This document shows, one piece after another, positions 21,395-32,579 of a stretch of DNA of 64,000 bases; the first letter of the stretch is position 1; the number at the start of each line of letters is the position of its first letter. The translations under genes and the position numbers were made by a program. The stretch covers positions 868,001-932,000 of the forward strand of contig RSEE01000001.1 in assembly GCA_003971905.1 (NCBI GenBank), read 5' to 3'. This stretch comes from Moniliella sp. 'wahieum' (taxonomy: Eukaryota; Basidiomycota; Moniliellomycetes; Moniliellales; Moniliellaceae). A model generated the notes under the pieces. It worked only from the letters and a program-made list of their open reading frames with translations. It was not told the origin of the DNA and made no database searches.

Positions 21395-22807
21395 TCACTC
21401 TTCTTTGAGCATTGAGAAGGCGTTGTTGCTGAGAGAAACGCGGTGTGGACCGCTGACACCCGAGGGTGCCGCCTTACCAACTGGCTCCTTAGCGGGCTTG
21501 GTGCCACGCGGTGCCACGGGGGCGGACGTTTTCCCACTCGGGTTCGAGGGGGGGACTAGGGTGAACAGGAGGAGGCGCAGTGAAAAAACTCCGAAGGATG
21601 TGCCTCGGCAGCCGCCGGCTTCTTAGGCCACGCCGACCCGGCGAAACCGCGACAGGTTCAGTGGGCGACAGCGGGCGCAGATTTAGGAGCTTGTGCCTCC
21701 ACTTCATTAAAGACAGACGCACTCTCGGCCGTCACAGGAGGTGCCGCGGAATAGCATCGGCACCCCATCCGCCCCCAGCAGACCAATCGTCTCCTTCCGG
21801 CGGGCAGGGCCCCAGTCGATGGGCCTCTTCTTCTGGCCAGGCGGCTGCCCGTGCGGGGAAGAAGTGCTTTCAGCACTAATGTTTGTCCCACCTGCACTCT
21901 CCGGGGCGGGAGTAACAGGGGTAGAATGGGTGGAGATGTTCTGGCCGTTGGTGCTGGCCAACACTGGCTTGAGAGTGGGTCACCATTGATCGTAGCAGGA
22001 GTAGATGGGTCACTTCAGATGTAACGGGACCAGCAGCGGCAGCTGCCGCGGCTGCCAGTGGCCTTTTGGGAGCGCTGTCTACTCTTGCGCGGGGCCGGGT
22101 GGTCTCCCAACCATCCTCTTCGTCGACGTGAGTGTCGACTATGGGCGTGGACGCCGCAGATATAACAGGGCGACCGGGGTAGATACAGAAGGATCGGGTG
22201 ACACGATTGCAGCCTTTGCCTTCTTGCGCTTGTTCTTCTTCGCCGATTTAGACTGACTGGGTGCAGGGTCAATGGGTGCAGACGTCTCGCCCATTTGGAG
22301 GGGAGGGACAGGCGTCGGCTGCACCAAGGGGATACAGAGGACGAAGGCGTGGAAGGTCGTACAGACTTGGCCTTGGCTGCCTGTTCTTCCTTGTCCAGAC
22401 CTGGCTGAGCCGGGGGCGGCGCCCGATGGATGGAGAGGGGACTTCCGGCGGGCCTCGAGCGCTGCTTGGCGTAGAGGAGGGCGAGCGGGATAACTGGAAA
22501 GGAGAAACGAGGGTCCATAAGGAGTAGGTTGTTGGGTGGCGTGGGCCGAGCTATGGCTGGAGGGCATGGCGAGAGGGGGTGGAGAAGGTGGTGGTGGGCA
22601 GGATGACGACCCCCCGTCTTCCACGTCTCCGTTGTATTCGAGCCGACACAGGCCGACACCCGTGCTTGGGTGGTTGCAGGACGGCCGAATTGAAATGTAC
22701 AAGAGCCACCAAGGGCAGCGAAACGCGAAGACGGGTATTGAGATTGAGAATTGAGACCTGAACATTTCACCGAACTTCAATGGATCTGTATCTATGCCAT
22801 CGGTCAT
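21395..22807 (-). CDS. Uncharacterised Ala/Pro-rich basic protein
   Basis: I do not recognise this gene. Coding character is visible on the minus strand in several frames, broken by single-base losses. From the N-terminus: an ATG at 22807 and a short hydrophobic aromatic stretch (PWWLLYISI). A Ser/Pro-rich part follows, containing ALEARRKSPLHPSG and a DKEEQAAKAKS segment. Next come a strongly basic KSAKKNKRKKAKAA cluster, an acidic DTHVDEEDGWETTRPRA motif and a Thr/Ser/Pro stretch. The C-terminal part carries KKRPIDWGPARRKETIGLL and ends with RVSLSNNAFSMLKEE before the TGA at 21395-21397. The basic cluster, the acidic W motif and the NAFxxL end resemble ribosome- or RNA-associated low-complexity proteins, but this is only an impression. 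The N-terminal hydrophobic stretch may be an artefact of a frame break or unspliced intron. Confidence 0.5.
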
Positions 22808-22860
22808 GTTATTTCACTGACTGCTACGGTACATGGGCGCAGCGTTTCCCTGTCCCAGCC

Positions 22861-24431
22861 TTAAGCCCTGTCAATGATATGGATGCAGTACATGGCTTTG
22901 TTTTCAGCAGGCTCTGGTCGGTGTTTCGGCCATTGGGAAACGAATGCAGCAGTTGCGAAGCAGTGCGCCAGCTCGTGCTTTTTTAGCGTCGCCTTCGTCA
23001 GCCTCTCCACTTGCTCCAGCACTGCCCGCTTCGAGGTTCCCCCCACCACGTCGCGGCGCTCGACCGACGTGTCAAAGGACCAAACGTCCATCAACGTCCG
23101 CCGTAACAGTGGCGACAGTGTCTGCAGGTCCTCCAGCGTCAAGTCGGTGAGCTGACCCCGCGCTCCTCCGACATACGAACCGCCTCGCCAGAGATGTGAT
23201 GCGTTTGGCGGAAAGGTACGCCCTTGCGCACCAGGTACTCAGCCAAATCGTGTGGCCAGCATGTCGGGCGTGAGGGCCGCGCGCATCTTCTAGGGAAGAT
23301 GGTGAGCGTCGATACCACTCCGGTTGCGATCTTGAGCGAGTTGGACACGGTACTGACCGCATCAAAGAGTGGCTCTTTGTCCTCTTGCAAATCCTTGTTG
23401 TACGTAGATGGAATGCCTTTCAGCGTCATAAGGAATCCACTCATCTGTCCAAACACACGGCCGCTTTGCCCCGCAGCAGTTCCAGCGAGTCGGATTCTTC
23501 TTTTGAGGCATGATTGACGAGCCCGTCCTTCACACAGAGATGTTAGCACTTCCCTCGAATAAGAAAAAAAAATGGTTACGGTGGCAGAGGGGAAACATAC
23601 GAGTAAGCATCGCTCAACTGAATAAAGCCAAACTCTGCACTCGAGTAGATAATTAGGTCCTCGGCCATCTTAGACATGTGGATCATCGTAGCGATGCCCA
23701 CATGAGGAATTCGGCAACAAAATCGCGGTCCGAAACCGAGTGCATCGAATTAGTGCCAACAGTTTCGAACCCGAGCTCCTTAGCCAAAAAGTCGCGATCC
23801 AGCTTGGCGAAAGGGTTTCCTGCAAGGGGGCCCGAACCCAGGGGAAGAACCGAAATACGTGGAATGAGGTCACGAAGGTCGGTGATAGTCATTCGCGAAG
23901 TAGGTGGCGTGCGAGAGAGGAGGAGATGAGACCACCGAATGGGCTGGGCACGCTGCAAATGAGTGTAACCGGGCATGAGAGCGTCCACCTCGCTCGCAGC
24001 ACGTTTCAGCATCACATCCAAGAGCCCCTTGAGCGATGAGGTGATGTCCCGATGGTGTCGGAAGCCAAAGGCGCATGTCAGTGGCTACCTGGTCGTTACG
24101 GCTCCGGCCCGTGTGCAGTTTACCCGCCACAGCGCCAATCAACTCCTTGAGCCGGCGTTCATTGGCGGTGTGGATGTCTTCATCGTGAGCAGGAATGAAA
24201 GTGCCTTCTCCCACTCTTCGCCGACCTTTGTAAGTCCATTAACAATTTCTTCTGCCTCACTCGGGTCGCACACCAGCCCCACGAGTGCTTTGGCGTAGGC
24301 TTCGAGCCGCGAATATCTTGTGACCACATGCGCTGGTCGTAGGAGAGCGATGGTTGTATTCGGCATCAGCGGGTCGGTGCGGCCGTGAATCGGCCGCCCC
24401 AAAGCTTCTGTTTGGTGAACTCCTCAGTCAT
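22861..24431 (-). CDS. ARG4: Argininosuccinate lyase
   Basis: The enzyme splits argininosuccinate into arginine and fumarate, the last step of arginine synthesis. It starts [16 protein letters not shown] at 24431. Landmarks follow in order: [14 protein letters not shown], the active-site [37 protein letters not shown] and [17 protein letters not shown]. The fumarase/aspartase-superfamily signature [10 protein letters not shown] comes next, then [30 protein letters not shown] and [20 protein letters not shown] 73-bp intron (23528-23600, starting GTATGT) lies directly before the signature. At least eight frame breaks occur; the first five, between 24431 and 24200, were checked base by base and each is one missing base. 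The last 45 residues to the stop at 22861 are not typical of the family, so the true stop may lie nearer 22975. Confidence 0.9.
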
Positions 24432-25059
24432 GTTTGTAGTGGGACAAGAGGGAAAATTGGGTGGTGGTGGGGAAAAGAGAAAAACAAATCAACAACAGTG
24501 CTCTCCGCTTTATCTGGGTGCAATGACTTGGTGACTGTCCAGCGGACTTCACTGTTGCCACAGTGCCCTCGTGCCTGTCCCCGGTTTTCTCCGTTCGAAG
24601 ATCACTTTGAAATTTGACGCGCGCACGACGGATAAAAGTTCGGTGGATGCACTTGGAGGCTCCGGTGGCTGCGACAGGTCGTGAGCGTCATATGGGCATG
24701 GCCGGCCACTGTTCGTCCTGGCTGCTTGTTGGCTTTCTGCCCACTACTACAGCTCCACCAAGCTGGCATGTTGCCATCCCACTCGCACGATCACATAGAG
24801 GGCAAACAGTTGTATACATGTGGGTGCACTCGTTGGAAGGGAGAATGCGATATAAGGCAAACTACAGTGTAGGCGCCAGTGAACCCAAACACATCCATCG
24901 AAGGCCGGTTGGGACTCCTTCTTGGAACGCCGTTTTTCTTCGCGAGTGCGGCGCTGCCGTGCTCCTGGGCGCTCCTTGAGTCGCCCCAAAACGCTCCTGG
25001 CATACGCCTTTGCAGGACCGTTGGTAGGCGGTGATCATGTGCATCGCATCGCACGATGA
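24432..25059. other. Between ASL and the helicase
   Basis: About 600 bp holding the argininosuccinate lyase promoter, since that gene starts at 24431 and runs left. The right part (about 24880-25059) has a basic, Arg/Lys-rich frame (for example LGRLKERPGARQRR) that may be the true C-terminus of the neighbouring helicase after another frame break. Confidence 0.45.
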
Positions 25060-27433
25060 TCAGGTCAATGCCCATAAGCGCGCGCCCTTGGGAGTAAGGC
25101 CGAGCTGTCTACTGATGAACTTCAGTTGGCCATCGGATATGGGATCTTGACGCCAGGGGGCATCACGAAGCATAGTCTTGCACCCATTTCCGCAATTAAT
25201 GGAAACATAATTGTCGCTACCCGGATCGCCACCTCCAATTCGTAGTCCGCTACAATGCGCATTGATTGTGCATTGCGCGATCTTTGTCCAGGAGAGATAA
25301 GCTGAGGAGTAAACGTAGCCAGCCAAGCTGAGAATCAGGACAGTTAGTATAGTACGAAAGATGGCAAGTTGACTTACCCGGCGGACGGTCAGGAGAACGG
25401 TCGAGGCTACATTTAGTATCCAGGTCAATCAGCCACCCGCCTTCATCCTCTCTTCTTCTTTCTTCTCGCCCTCTTCGTCGTCTAGTTCATCATCAGGAAT
25501 AGCATCCGCACTTGGAACCACTCGAATACGCCCAAACGAGGGGATACTGAGAATGTATGTCGTTGGCACATTGGGTCCACTCAAATTGCGAGAGCTTTAA
25601 AACGGGGTTGCGATGTTCCTCCTGTATGTCAATCGCTTCCTGCAACGAAGCGACTGAGTCATAATCGACCATAGTCATAACATCGGTTCCGTTGGGAGTA
25701 TCAGGCCCCTCTTCTAGTGCCATTGCAAGAATAGAAGGATTAGACGGAGTCTCCTTCTTGCGCTCTTTGAGGGCAGCTTTGCGTGCTTTCAACTCTTCCA
25801 GGCTCACTTGTTCCATCTCCTCATGAGGGTCCAAGCCAAACAAAGTCGGAGCACATACTGCCCCTCCTGCGCCCTTAGCGGCAGAGACATAGTCAAGCAC
25901 CAGGCAATCCACTTTTCCCGTATCGGGCGACTGGCGCGTCCCGCGTCCAATCATCTGCTGGTACCTTCCTTGGCTGCGGGTAGGGCGCGCGATCAATATA
26001 CAATCCACGGGTGGGATGTCAGTTCCCTCGGTAAACACGCCGCAGTTGACCAAGACCGGGAATTCCCCCTGCCGAAAGCGCTGCACAATGTCGGTACGAT
26101 CAGTCGAGGATGTCAAACCATCCACTCCATATGCGGCAATTCCAGCCCGACGGAAAGCATCCACCACTCCAGCCAGATGAGAACGAGTGGCACAAAATAC
26201 CAACGTGCTTCGACGGCGGTATTGCCCGCTTGTGTCGCCATCTGCTCGTGAGGGTAAATTCCAACACCGATCGAGCCAAGTATTGACAAGAAGCTCATTG
26301 AGTCTGTTGGTATTGAGTGCCTTGTCCATACTTGCCATGGTAAAGTCGCCCTGTCCGTCCAGGGTATCTGGTCGATCGGCGGTCGAGATGCGCAAGTCAC
26401 TCAGGTCGATGTGCCCTTGGATCATAGTAAAACGTAATGGCGCAAGGTGTCCTAGATCCATCAAATCAAGCATACCGTTGTGATACACAATCTTTTCAAA
26501 CACCGAACCCAGTGCCAGCCCATCGCTCCGGGTAAGGTGGCTGAAAACCCAATGAGGGGAGCATTATATCTCTCAACAGGTGTGGGGGACGCGGACGTGT
26601 CAACGGTATCCGGGGGCGCAACGCAGGGTGGAAGTATTCGAGGACCTGCCTCCATGTCCCTGCACAGACATGATGGGCCTCATCGATGATTACTGCCTTG
26701 AACCCAGAGGGATCAAACTTCCGTAATCGAGCCCCATTTTTGGCTGCTAGGGATGCAACAGTGGCGATCGTCACATCTGCCATGCCCGTGGCCTCTGTCT
26801 TCCCTTGCTCCATTTCGACCGTAAGATCCGGGTGGCCCCGCGAGACTGATATGGTTGTCTGCTTGGCAATCTCAACTGAGGGAACAAGAATCATGACTTG
26901 GCCTCCCCTCTGGTACTCTCGCCCGCTCCAAGTGGTGTCGTCGTTGTTGGTACGTGAGGGTATCAGCTTGAGCAGAGAAGAGCTATTCAAGGAAGTCAGT
27001 ATCAGTGTCCCCAAAGGAGTGCATTCACTTACAATATAATCGTTTTTCCACTTCCGGTGGGTGCACTGACAGCTATCCTGGTCAAGCCATCGTCCAGAGC
27101 CCCGGTGCAAGCATCTATGCACTCAGCTTGGTAGAGGCGCAACTCAACGGGTGAGGGCGAAGCCCCATCCGTAGGAGAAGCGAGAGGTACCATATCGTTG
27201 CGCGTCAGTCCTTTAGAGATAGTAGGCCTCTCAACCTGCTCTTCCGAAGCCTCAACTGGTTCCCGATTGCGTACCCGAGCGCGCTCGGAGAGGCCCCTGG
27301 AACAGACGCGGCAGCCGTACGCAACGCCGACAGGGCAGTAGCATTGAGTTTGACTGCACCTTCCACGCATGCGGGTAAGCTGATAGGAGAGGACACGAGA
27401 CAGCGGGACGCGAGCCCCGCCGAGCCAGACCAT
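25060..27433 (-). CDS. IRC3: DEAD/H-box helicase, mitochondrial Irc3 type
   Basis: This is a superfamily 2 helicase. The Arg-rich N-terminus (MVWLGGARVPLSRVLSYQLTRMRGR) would suit mitochondrial import, where Irc3 maintains mtDNA. Motifs in order are the Q-like LRLYQAECI, Walker A APTGSGKT, the DEAH box IIDEAHHV and motif III GFSATLP. They are followed by VFCATRSHLAGV, LVNCGVFTEGTDIPPVDC and the motif VI arginines IGRGTRQS. A 50-bp intron (26983-27032, GTAAGT to TAG) lies directly after Walker A, and a second (25328-25377, GTAAGT to CAG) in the C-terminal region. The last exon carries APWRQDPISDGQLKFISRQLGL, matching the Irc3 C-terminal W-R-x(n)-QLxFI element. Single-base breaks lie near 26610, 26530 and 25540. 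Start and stop are approximate; transcription of the whole block from 31.6 to 22.9 kb runs leftward. Confidence 0.85.
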
Positions 27434-27833
27434 CGTGTGGCAAAAGGTGCGTAGATGCAACTCGGTGTGGTGGAGCCGAAAAATCGCATTCGCCCCTCGT
27501 TGAATTGCATCTCGGTACCCCCGGTCGGTGCAACGCACTACCGGTTTCAACGTTAAACTAATGAGGCTGTTTTCTCTCAGACGTACAGCTGCCGGAATAA
27601 ATACTTCAAGCTTCATCGACATCCCCACTCCTGTATAATGGTTGTCACCGGCCGTTTGCGTTCTCCGTTGGGTTTGTAGATTGTTATATGGCAGTGTGTC
27701 GTCGTCTACTACTATGACTTCGATGATCGATGACTAGGGACTGGTCAAAATGATAGGAAAAGTGGTTGAGTATGTAGTAGTACATGGCTCGTGATCACGA
27801 CCGCAGGGGCTTTTAGAGGGTGCCTGCTCCTCT
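27434..27833. other. Intergenic stretch
   Basis: About 400 bp between the helicase start and the RPF2 stop. It holds the helicase promoter and a single CAACGTTAAAC element at 27548. The first part could be an N-terminal extension of the helicase, because its frame stays open to about 27628. Confidence 0.45.
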
Positions 27834-29150
27834 TTAGTCAGACTCGTCGTCCTCATTATCATCTTCGTCCTCGCTTCCAGCGCGGCGAGCAGTGACGTCC
27901 TCCATGACTAGCTCTTCGTCGTCGTCGTCGCCATCGAAATATTCGTCCTCCGACTCGGGGACGGGATATTGGCCTTGAGGCCCTTCATCTTCCGAGTTTG
28001 CAACTTGGACAAGTCCTGGCGGCCCAAGTGGACCTGACCCACAATGTCGCCCATGTCGTCCACATCCACGTTCTTCCGGTCGCCCTTGCCCAAGGTCGAC
28101 TTCTCTCCCTGGGTCTTGGGGCGCTTCAGCGTCTGGCAAGCTGGTCGAGCGCCGCAGGACGCCGGCGTCGAATAACGAAATCAAAGCTCGGCCCGCACTC
28201 GACGAGCTCAACCCGAGGCTTGCGCTCCCCGCTGGCACGCAGGTCAATGCGTAAGTCCGGAAGTAAATCACCGAACCCTCAGCGGAGCGGTCCACAACAT
28301 TGTGCGCTAGCTGATTGCCAGAATCGGCACGCGCCACACCAGCAGCATAGAGGGCACTGAGGGTGTCTTCGCCGCCAACGGCCGCATCTGCTGCTGCTTT
28401 GCTCGATGCATTAGCAGACATTGGCCCGGCTGTCACCGAGATGATGTGTTGCAATCCCGAGAGTGCAATCTGGTGCTCGCCCAACTTAATCCCTTGCCCC
28501 CGTGGAAGCTCCTCGCCACGGTAAAAGTCCATAAGAAGCGACTTGAGGTGCTGGTGGGCAGGATATTCGTGTTGGTGTACGCGCTGGCCAGCTCCATTGG
28601 GGATGCCGTGGCTGGATCCAGCGACTCGTCGAGAGTGAATTGGGGACCAGAGAAGTGGAAGAGGGGCGGTTGCCTAGTTGGGGCTTGATAGACTGGAACC
28701 CAAGTCAGTATTAAAACCCAAGAGGGGGGAGCAATATGACATGGGGGGAGGAATATGACGTACGCCCTTAAAGTTGCTCATGGGATACGCTTCAAGGATG
28801 CCCATCTCGAACATGTCCAGTACTTGCCCGTTAAACATACGGACCCAAATCAAGTTGTCCTTGCGCTTCTTCTGATTGGATCCCACAACAAATAGGGATG
28901 CATCGTTTTTGGCCGAGAAAAACTCGAGGCTGGAAGGGTCATCAAAGGGGGTGATGTCGTTCTTCTTGTTGAACATGATAACATCAGGCTTTTTTAGGGC
29001 GGCCAACTCCCGCATTGCCACATTCACCTTCTCCCCCGTACGCAGGCCATGAACAAAGATTGCCGTTTTGGCGTTCTCCACTTCCTTGGCATCGCGCTTC
29101 TCGAGGGCGCGCTTGGAACGGGCATTGCGCGGCTTGCGGGTGACCAGCAT
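27834..29150 (-). CDS. RPF2: Ribosome biogenesis protein Rpf2 (Brix domain)
   Basis: Rpf2 works with Rrs1 to bring the 5S RNP into the 60S pre-ribosome in the nucleolus. The start is ATG at 29150. Exon 1 encodes RKPRNARSKRALEKRDAKEVENAK, the KTAIFVHG element, LKKPDVIMFNKKNDITPFDD and FSAKNDASLFVVGSNQKKRKDNL, all typical of the Brix domain. An intron follows (donor GTACGT near 28764, acceptor CAG near 28692). Exon 2 continues with PLFHFSGPQF, HLKSLLMDFYRGEELPRGQG and GLQHIISVTAG. The C-terminus has the Rpf2 signature GRQDLSKLQTRKMKGLK and a long acidic tail ending DDESD. Several one-base breaks occur in exon 2, near 28655, 28550, 28240, 28130 and 27945. GAACGTT elements lie about 140 bp upstream. 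Confidence 0.92.
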
Positions 29151-29286
29151 TGTCCTCTCTTGTGGGATGCGGTGGTAGCTCGCGCTTTGAGCTGGGCCTC
29201 ATTTTCTCAGAGGGAGGAGGGGGCAAAATTTTTGCAACTCCGCCTGGGCGGAACGCGGAGGACCCAGTGCCGGACTGGACGTATTT

Positions 29287-29300
29287 GAACGTTGAACAAA
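29287..29300. repeat. 7-bp tandem pair, AACGTT type
   Basis: Two units, GAACGTT and GAACAAA, about 140 bp upstream of the RPF2 start codon. Confidence 0.55.
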
Positions 29301-29366
29301 CTTAAATTTCAACTTTGCTGATATCAAGCTCAAGTCTGAACTCAATGCGTCCTGTCCGGGGTTGAT

Positions 29367-29394
29367 GCTGACGCGTGACGCGTGACGCATGGCG
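29367..29394. repeat. 7-bp tandem array, ACGCGT type
   Basis: Four units: GCTGACG, CGTGACG, CGTGACG and CATGGCG. In register they give the palindrome ACGCGT spaced by G. Confidence 0.75.
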
Positions 29395-29806
29395 CCAGCA
29401 CGCCTTTTCTCATTGACTGTGCGCTCGTGTGGCGTGCCCCGTCAAGGCGGCGCCAGGCGTCAGATCTCGGATCTGCGTCCGTTCGGCAGGCACGCTCTTT
29501 ACCATGACCCGAACAAGTAGTCCCAAGGGCAGACTCTCAACAGATTCATATCCATCTCATCTGCCCCCCCTTCCCTACGATCAGTTCTACTCTCCCCCGC
29601 GTCTCCTCACGCCAGACATCCGTCGACTGAGAGTGAGGAAGAAGGTAAAGCCCTCGACGCCACTAACAAGAAAATCATCCGATGACACTTCCTCGTACAA
29701 AACAAACGGGATAGGTAGAAGAAATCGTAGGTACCATCAACAAAGGAACTGCATACACATATGCATGTATAGCTAACATGGTTTAGCACCGAGTCCAAAC
29801 AAAGGA

Positions 29807-31642
29807 CTAGAGGCATGATGCTGGCTGTCGCTTACTCAGACCCCAGCGGCGAGGCTGAGAAGGTGCGCGAGATGAGCCAGGAGGTGAAGCCGGCTTTGCT
29901 GGGGCAACTGAGGCCGGTGGATGGAGTGCAAGTGGGGATGTGATCCCAAAGGTCGCAACAGGGCAGGGGGGGAGGCAATCCCCTTCTAACCGCGGGGAGG
30001 TCAGCGGAGGAAGGGAGAGGTGAATGTGCGGCAGGGACCTTCCAGCACGCACAGTCGAACCAGGTGCGAGAGCCACGGTGGCCAGCATCTCCCCGGTTCC
30101 TTCTGATGGACCGGGTGGGTGTAGGGGACCGACTGGGAAGATTGTTCATAGAGTAGTGGAGGTGGTGATGATGTTGATGTGGGAGCAGTGTCGGCGAGAG
30201 GGCACGCCTGTCCTGTTCGCTCTCCTTTCTTCTCTGTTGTGAGAGCTTCATGGCATTGGGATGAAGAGCGAGGCCGTTTGCGGTTCTTTCTTTCCTCCAC
30301 GAATTCAGCTTGACTGTTAATACCCGGTGCTGAACTGCACTTGGGGCGAACGGTAGAGTTCCATGATCCCGTCAGCGGAGGTGTACTGCGGTTTGTGCTT
30401 TCCTCGGTATCAGACCGCAGGAGAAGGGGTACGTCTTCGAATGCGAATGAGCTGGTTGACGAGCACGGGGAAGAAGGCATTGGAAGAGCAGGGCCCCGTA
30501 GCATGGGTTGCATCCTAGCAGCACCGCTGTCTTCGTTCTCCTTACAGGCTGGGCGAAAAACTTCAGCCGATATAGGGGGTGGACTCAGGAGGCGAAGGGG
30601 CCTGAGTAGCAAATTGTCTCCCCTCTATCTCATCGTGATGGTGGGACAACCGATACCACCGATACACCACTCCCACCTGCGACGGATGAGAGAGAAGAAC
30701 GGGGAGAGACGTTGGTACCATTTTCCGACGGACCCGACAATTGGGATGCGATGGAATGGGGTTGTCTGAGCCCCAAAAGCGCTGGGCCTTCCGCCGATGG
30801 GAGGGGCAACAAAGAGGGAATTCGGCTAGCATCGCGGAGAGTTGTTTTGGAGTGTCACTGGGAGAAGCGCAATCACACTCCTGATCGACCACTGACCCCT
30901 CTTCCCGAGGCAAGTACTGCTTCCAGATAATGTGGCTTGAACGGGGGGGAAGGTGGGCACAGTGGGTCTTTAAGAGGAGAAGCCTTTTGCTTTCACTTTC
31001 CTGGCCCTCTTGCGCTAGTGAATGAGCAAAGGAAAAGTGATTGGTGTTGGCCACATTATCATCCCCTGATCCTTGAGAGGGAGGGGCAGAAGAAGGCATC
31101 ATATGTGGCGGATTCAGAGAAGCATGGAAAGCAGAAGCTTCTTTCACGTGCGAAGGGATACCGTTAGGATAGATGCGCTGATACTCCGCCAGTTGTTTCC
31201 GCAATTGGCAGACGTAGTCTGTGTCCCGTTTTCATGGTCAGCGTGATCGAGAGGAGAGCAAACGTATCCTGACGCACCGTATGTGTGGGAGATAATGCAG
31301 AGCTTTTCGAGCACCATATCACTCTCTATGCGGGTTGTCATTTCAGCCATAGTCCACTCTCCAAGTTCGCTGCAGTCGCCTTCTTTACCTCTCCGGATGA
31401 AGCAGGACCGGCTTGAGCGCGGGCGGCGCTGGACAGTGCGACGGCGGGCAGCAGGTAAGGGTTTGGCACGGAGCACGTCTAGAGCCTCGCATAGCAGGCA
31501 GGAACGAGTGTCTGGAGTCGAATCAGACGCTCGTTTATCTTCTCCGCCGGCGACGCTCAATGAGCGAATGATCCGTTTTGCGCTTGAGGACCCGGGACTT
31601 GCGCGGCTGAGTAGGAGGTAAGGATTGGTCGGGCAACGTCAT
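29807..31642 (-). CDS. bHLH transcription factor
   Basis: The start is ATG at 31642 (MTLPDQSLPPTQ). The basic region and helix 1 read HSLIERRRREKINERLIRLQTLVPAC once one lost base near 31548 is allowed; the basic region has the E-R-R-R pattern of E-box binders. A loop of more than 60 residues, rich in Arg, Ala and Ser, separates it from helix 2, VLEKLCIISHTYDYVCQLRKQL. Helix 2 is interrupted by a 59-bp intron (31219-31277, GTGCGT to CAG). A Ser/Pro-rich C-terminal half of about 400 residues follows, with a KNRKRPR basic patch that may act as a nuclear signal. It runs through several frame breaks to a stop at 29807. Such split-loop bHLH proteins are common in filamentous fungi; the target genes cannot be told from sequence. 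Confidence 0.85.
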
Positions 31643-32579
31643 CAGTATGGATCGCTGCAGGGCGCAAGGATAAGGGCGGGAGAGGAAAACAAGGAGGAGG
31701 CGATAGAAAACGGTAAGGCGGGCCCGGGGGTGGCGGTGGTGGAAGTGATGAAGGCAACACTGACTATATACATGTGCGATGGCCATGTGGGTATTCAATG
31801 GTGCAGACGCTCAACAACGGGGACAGTAGCGGTGGCGTGCGCATTTGTTGCTCGACACAAGACGTCAGATCTCAGAGTGCGCTGTCAGGCGAGTGAAAGT
31901 TTTAGGTACCTTCCGCGCTGTGTTGCTGAGCTTAAACACCGTTCGGTAATAGAGCAACAGCCGCTCCCAGGACCTTTTCTGGGTTGGAGCCGCAGCATGT
32001 CACGCGCACCTGCTACTCCTTACCTCGACGCTACCCATTCACCCTCCCGAAGAGACGACACAGGGCCGGGCTGGTGTGCATTTACCCACAACATGACAAG
32101 TCTTTTCGTTTAATTGATGGAGCGCATCAGCATTTTTGCGATTATGTTTTCATGGCCGTCTGGTGTACGGCAGCAGCAGGAAGCGCGTGCTTGTCTAGCC
32201 CCACGATTGTATCGCATGAAGACAGCAGGCACCACCGCCGCCTCCATCAGGGATGATGTCGATGACGCCTACCTCTCAAGCTGATGGCAGCCTTGGGACC
32301 ACAATAAAATGGTTGGGGGGGCAGCGGCCGCGCGGGAACAGCCTGAAATATTGGAAAACATCCGCCTGGGGGTATCGAGCATCCAGGACGCGGAGCCATA
32401 GCAGCGCACAACCCTAGTGGCCGGTGAGGGTGCGGGAGGGATGTGTGATGGTGATTGATGACGACAATGCCGATGGTTCGCCACACGCGGTTCCCCAGCA
32501 GGTCCTCCTATCTCCATCTCCCACCGCGAGCCTCCCCGTTGCCTACTCGCTTGCTGCCCGAGGGCGCTCCTTGCCCGAC
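31643..32579. other. Divergent promoter region
   Basis: About 940 bp between the bHLH gene (leftward) and ATG15 (rightward). It holds both promoters. The right end (32500-32579) is pyrimidine-rich and open in several frames, so an upstream ATG15 start cannot be excluded. No gene is seen. Confidence 0.5.

Larger units (their letters stand above)
29151..29806. other. Intergenic stretch with heptamer repeats
   Basis: About 650 bp holding the RPF2 promoter and the bHLH gene 3' flank. It contains the arrays at 29287 and 29367. No gene is seen; the frame at 29429-29776 on the plus strand lacks a domain. Confidence 0.55.

Noticed and set aside
25060-25428. Separate small membrane protein with a hydrophobic N-terminus
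   Set aside because: The hydrophobic stretch is a GTAAGT-to-CAG intron read through; the rest is the C-terminal exon of the Irc3-like helicase.
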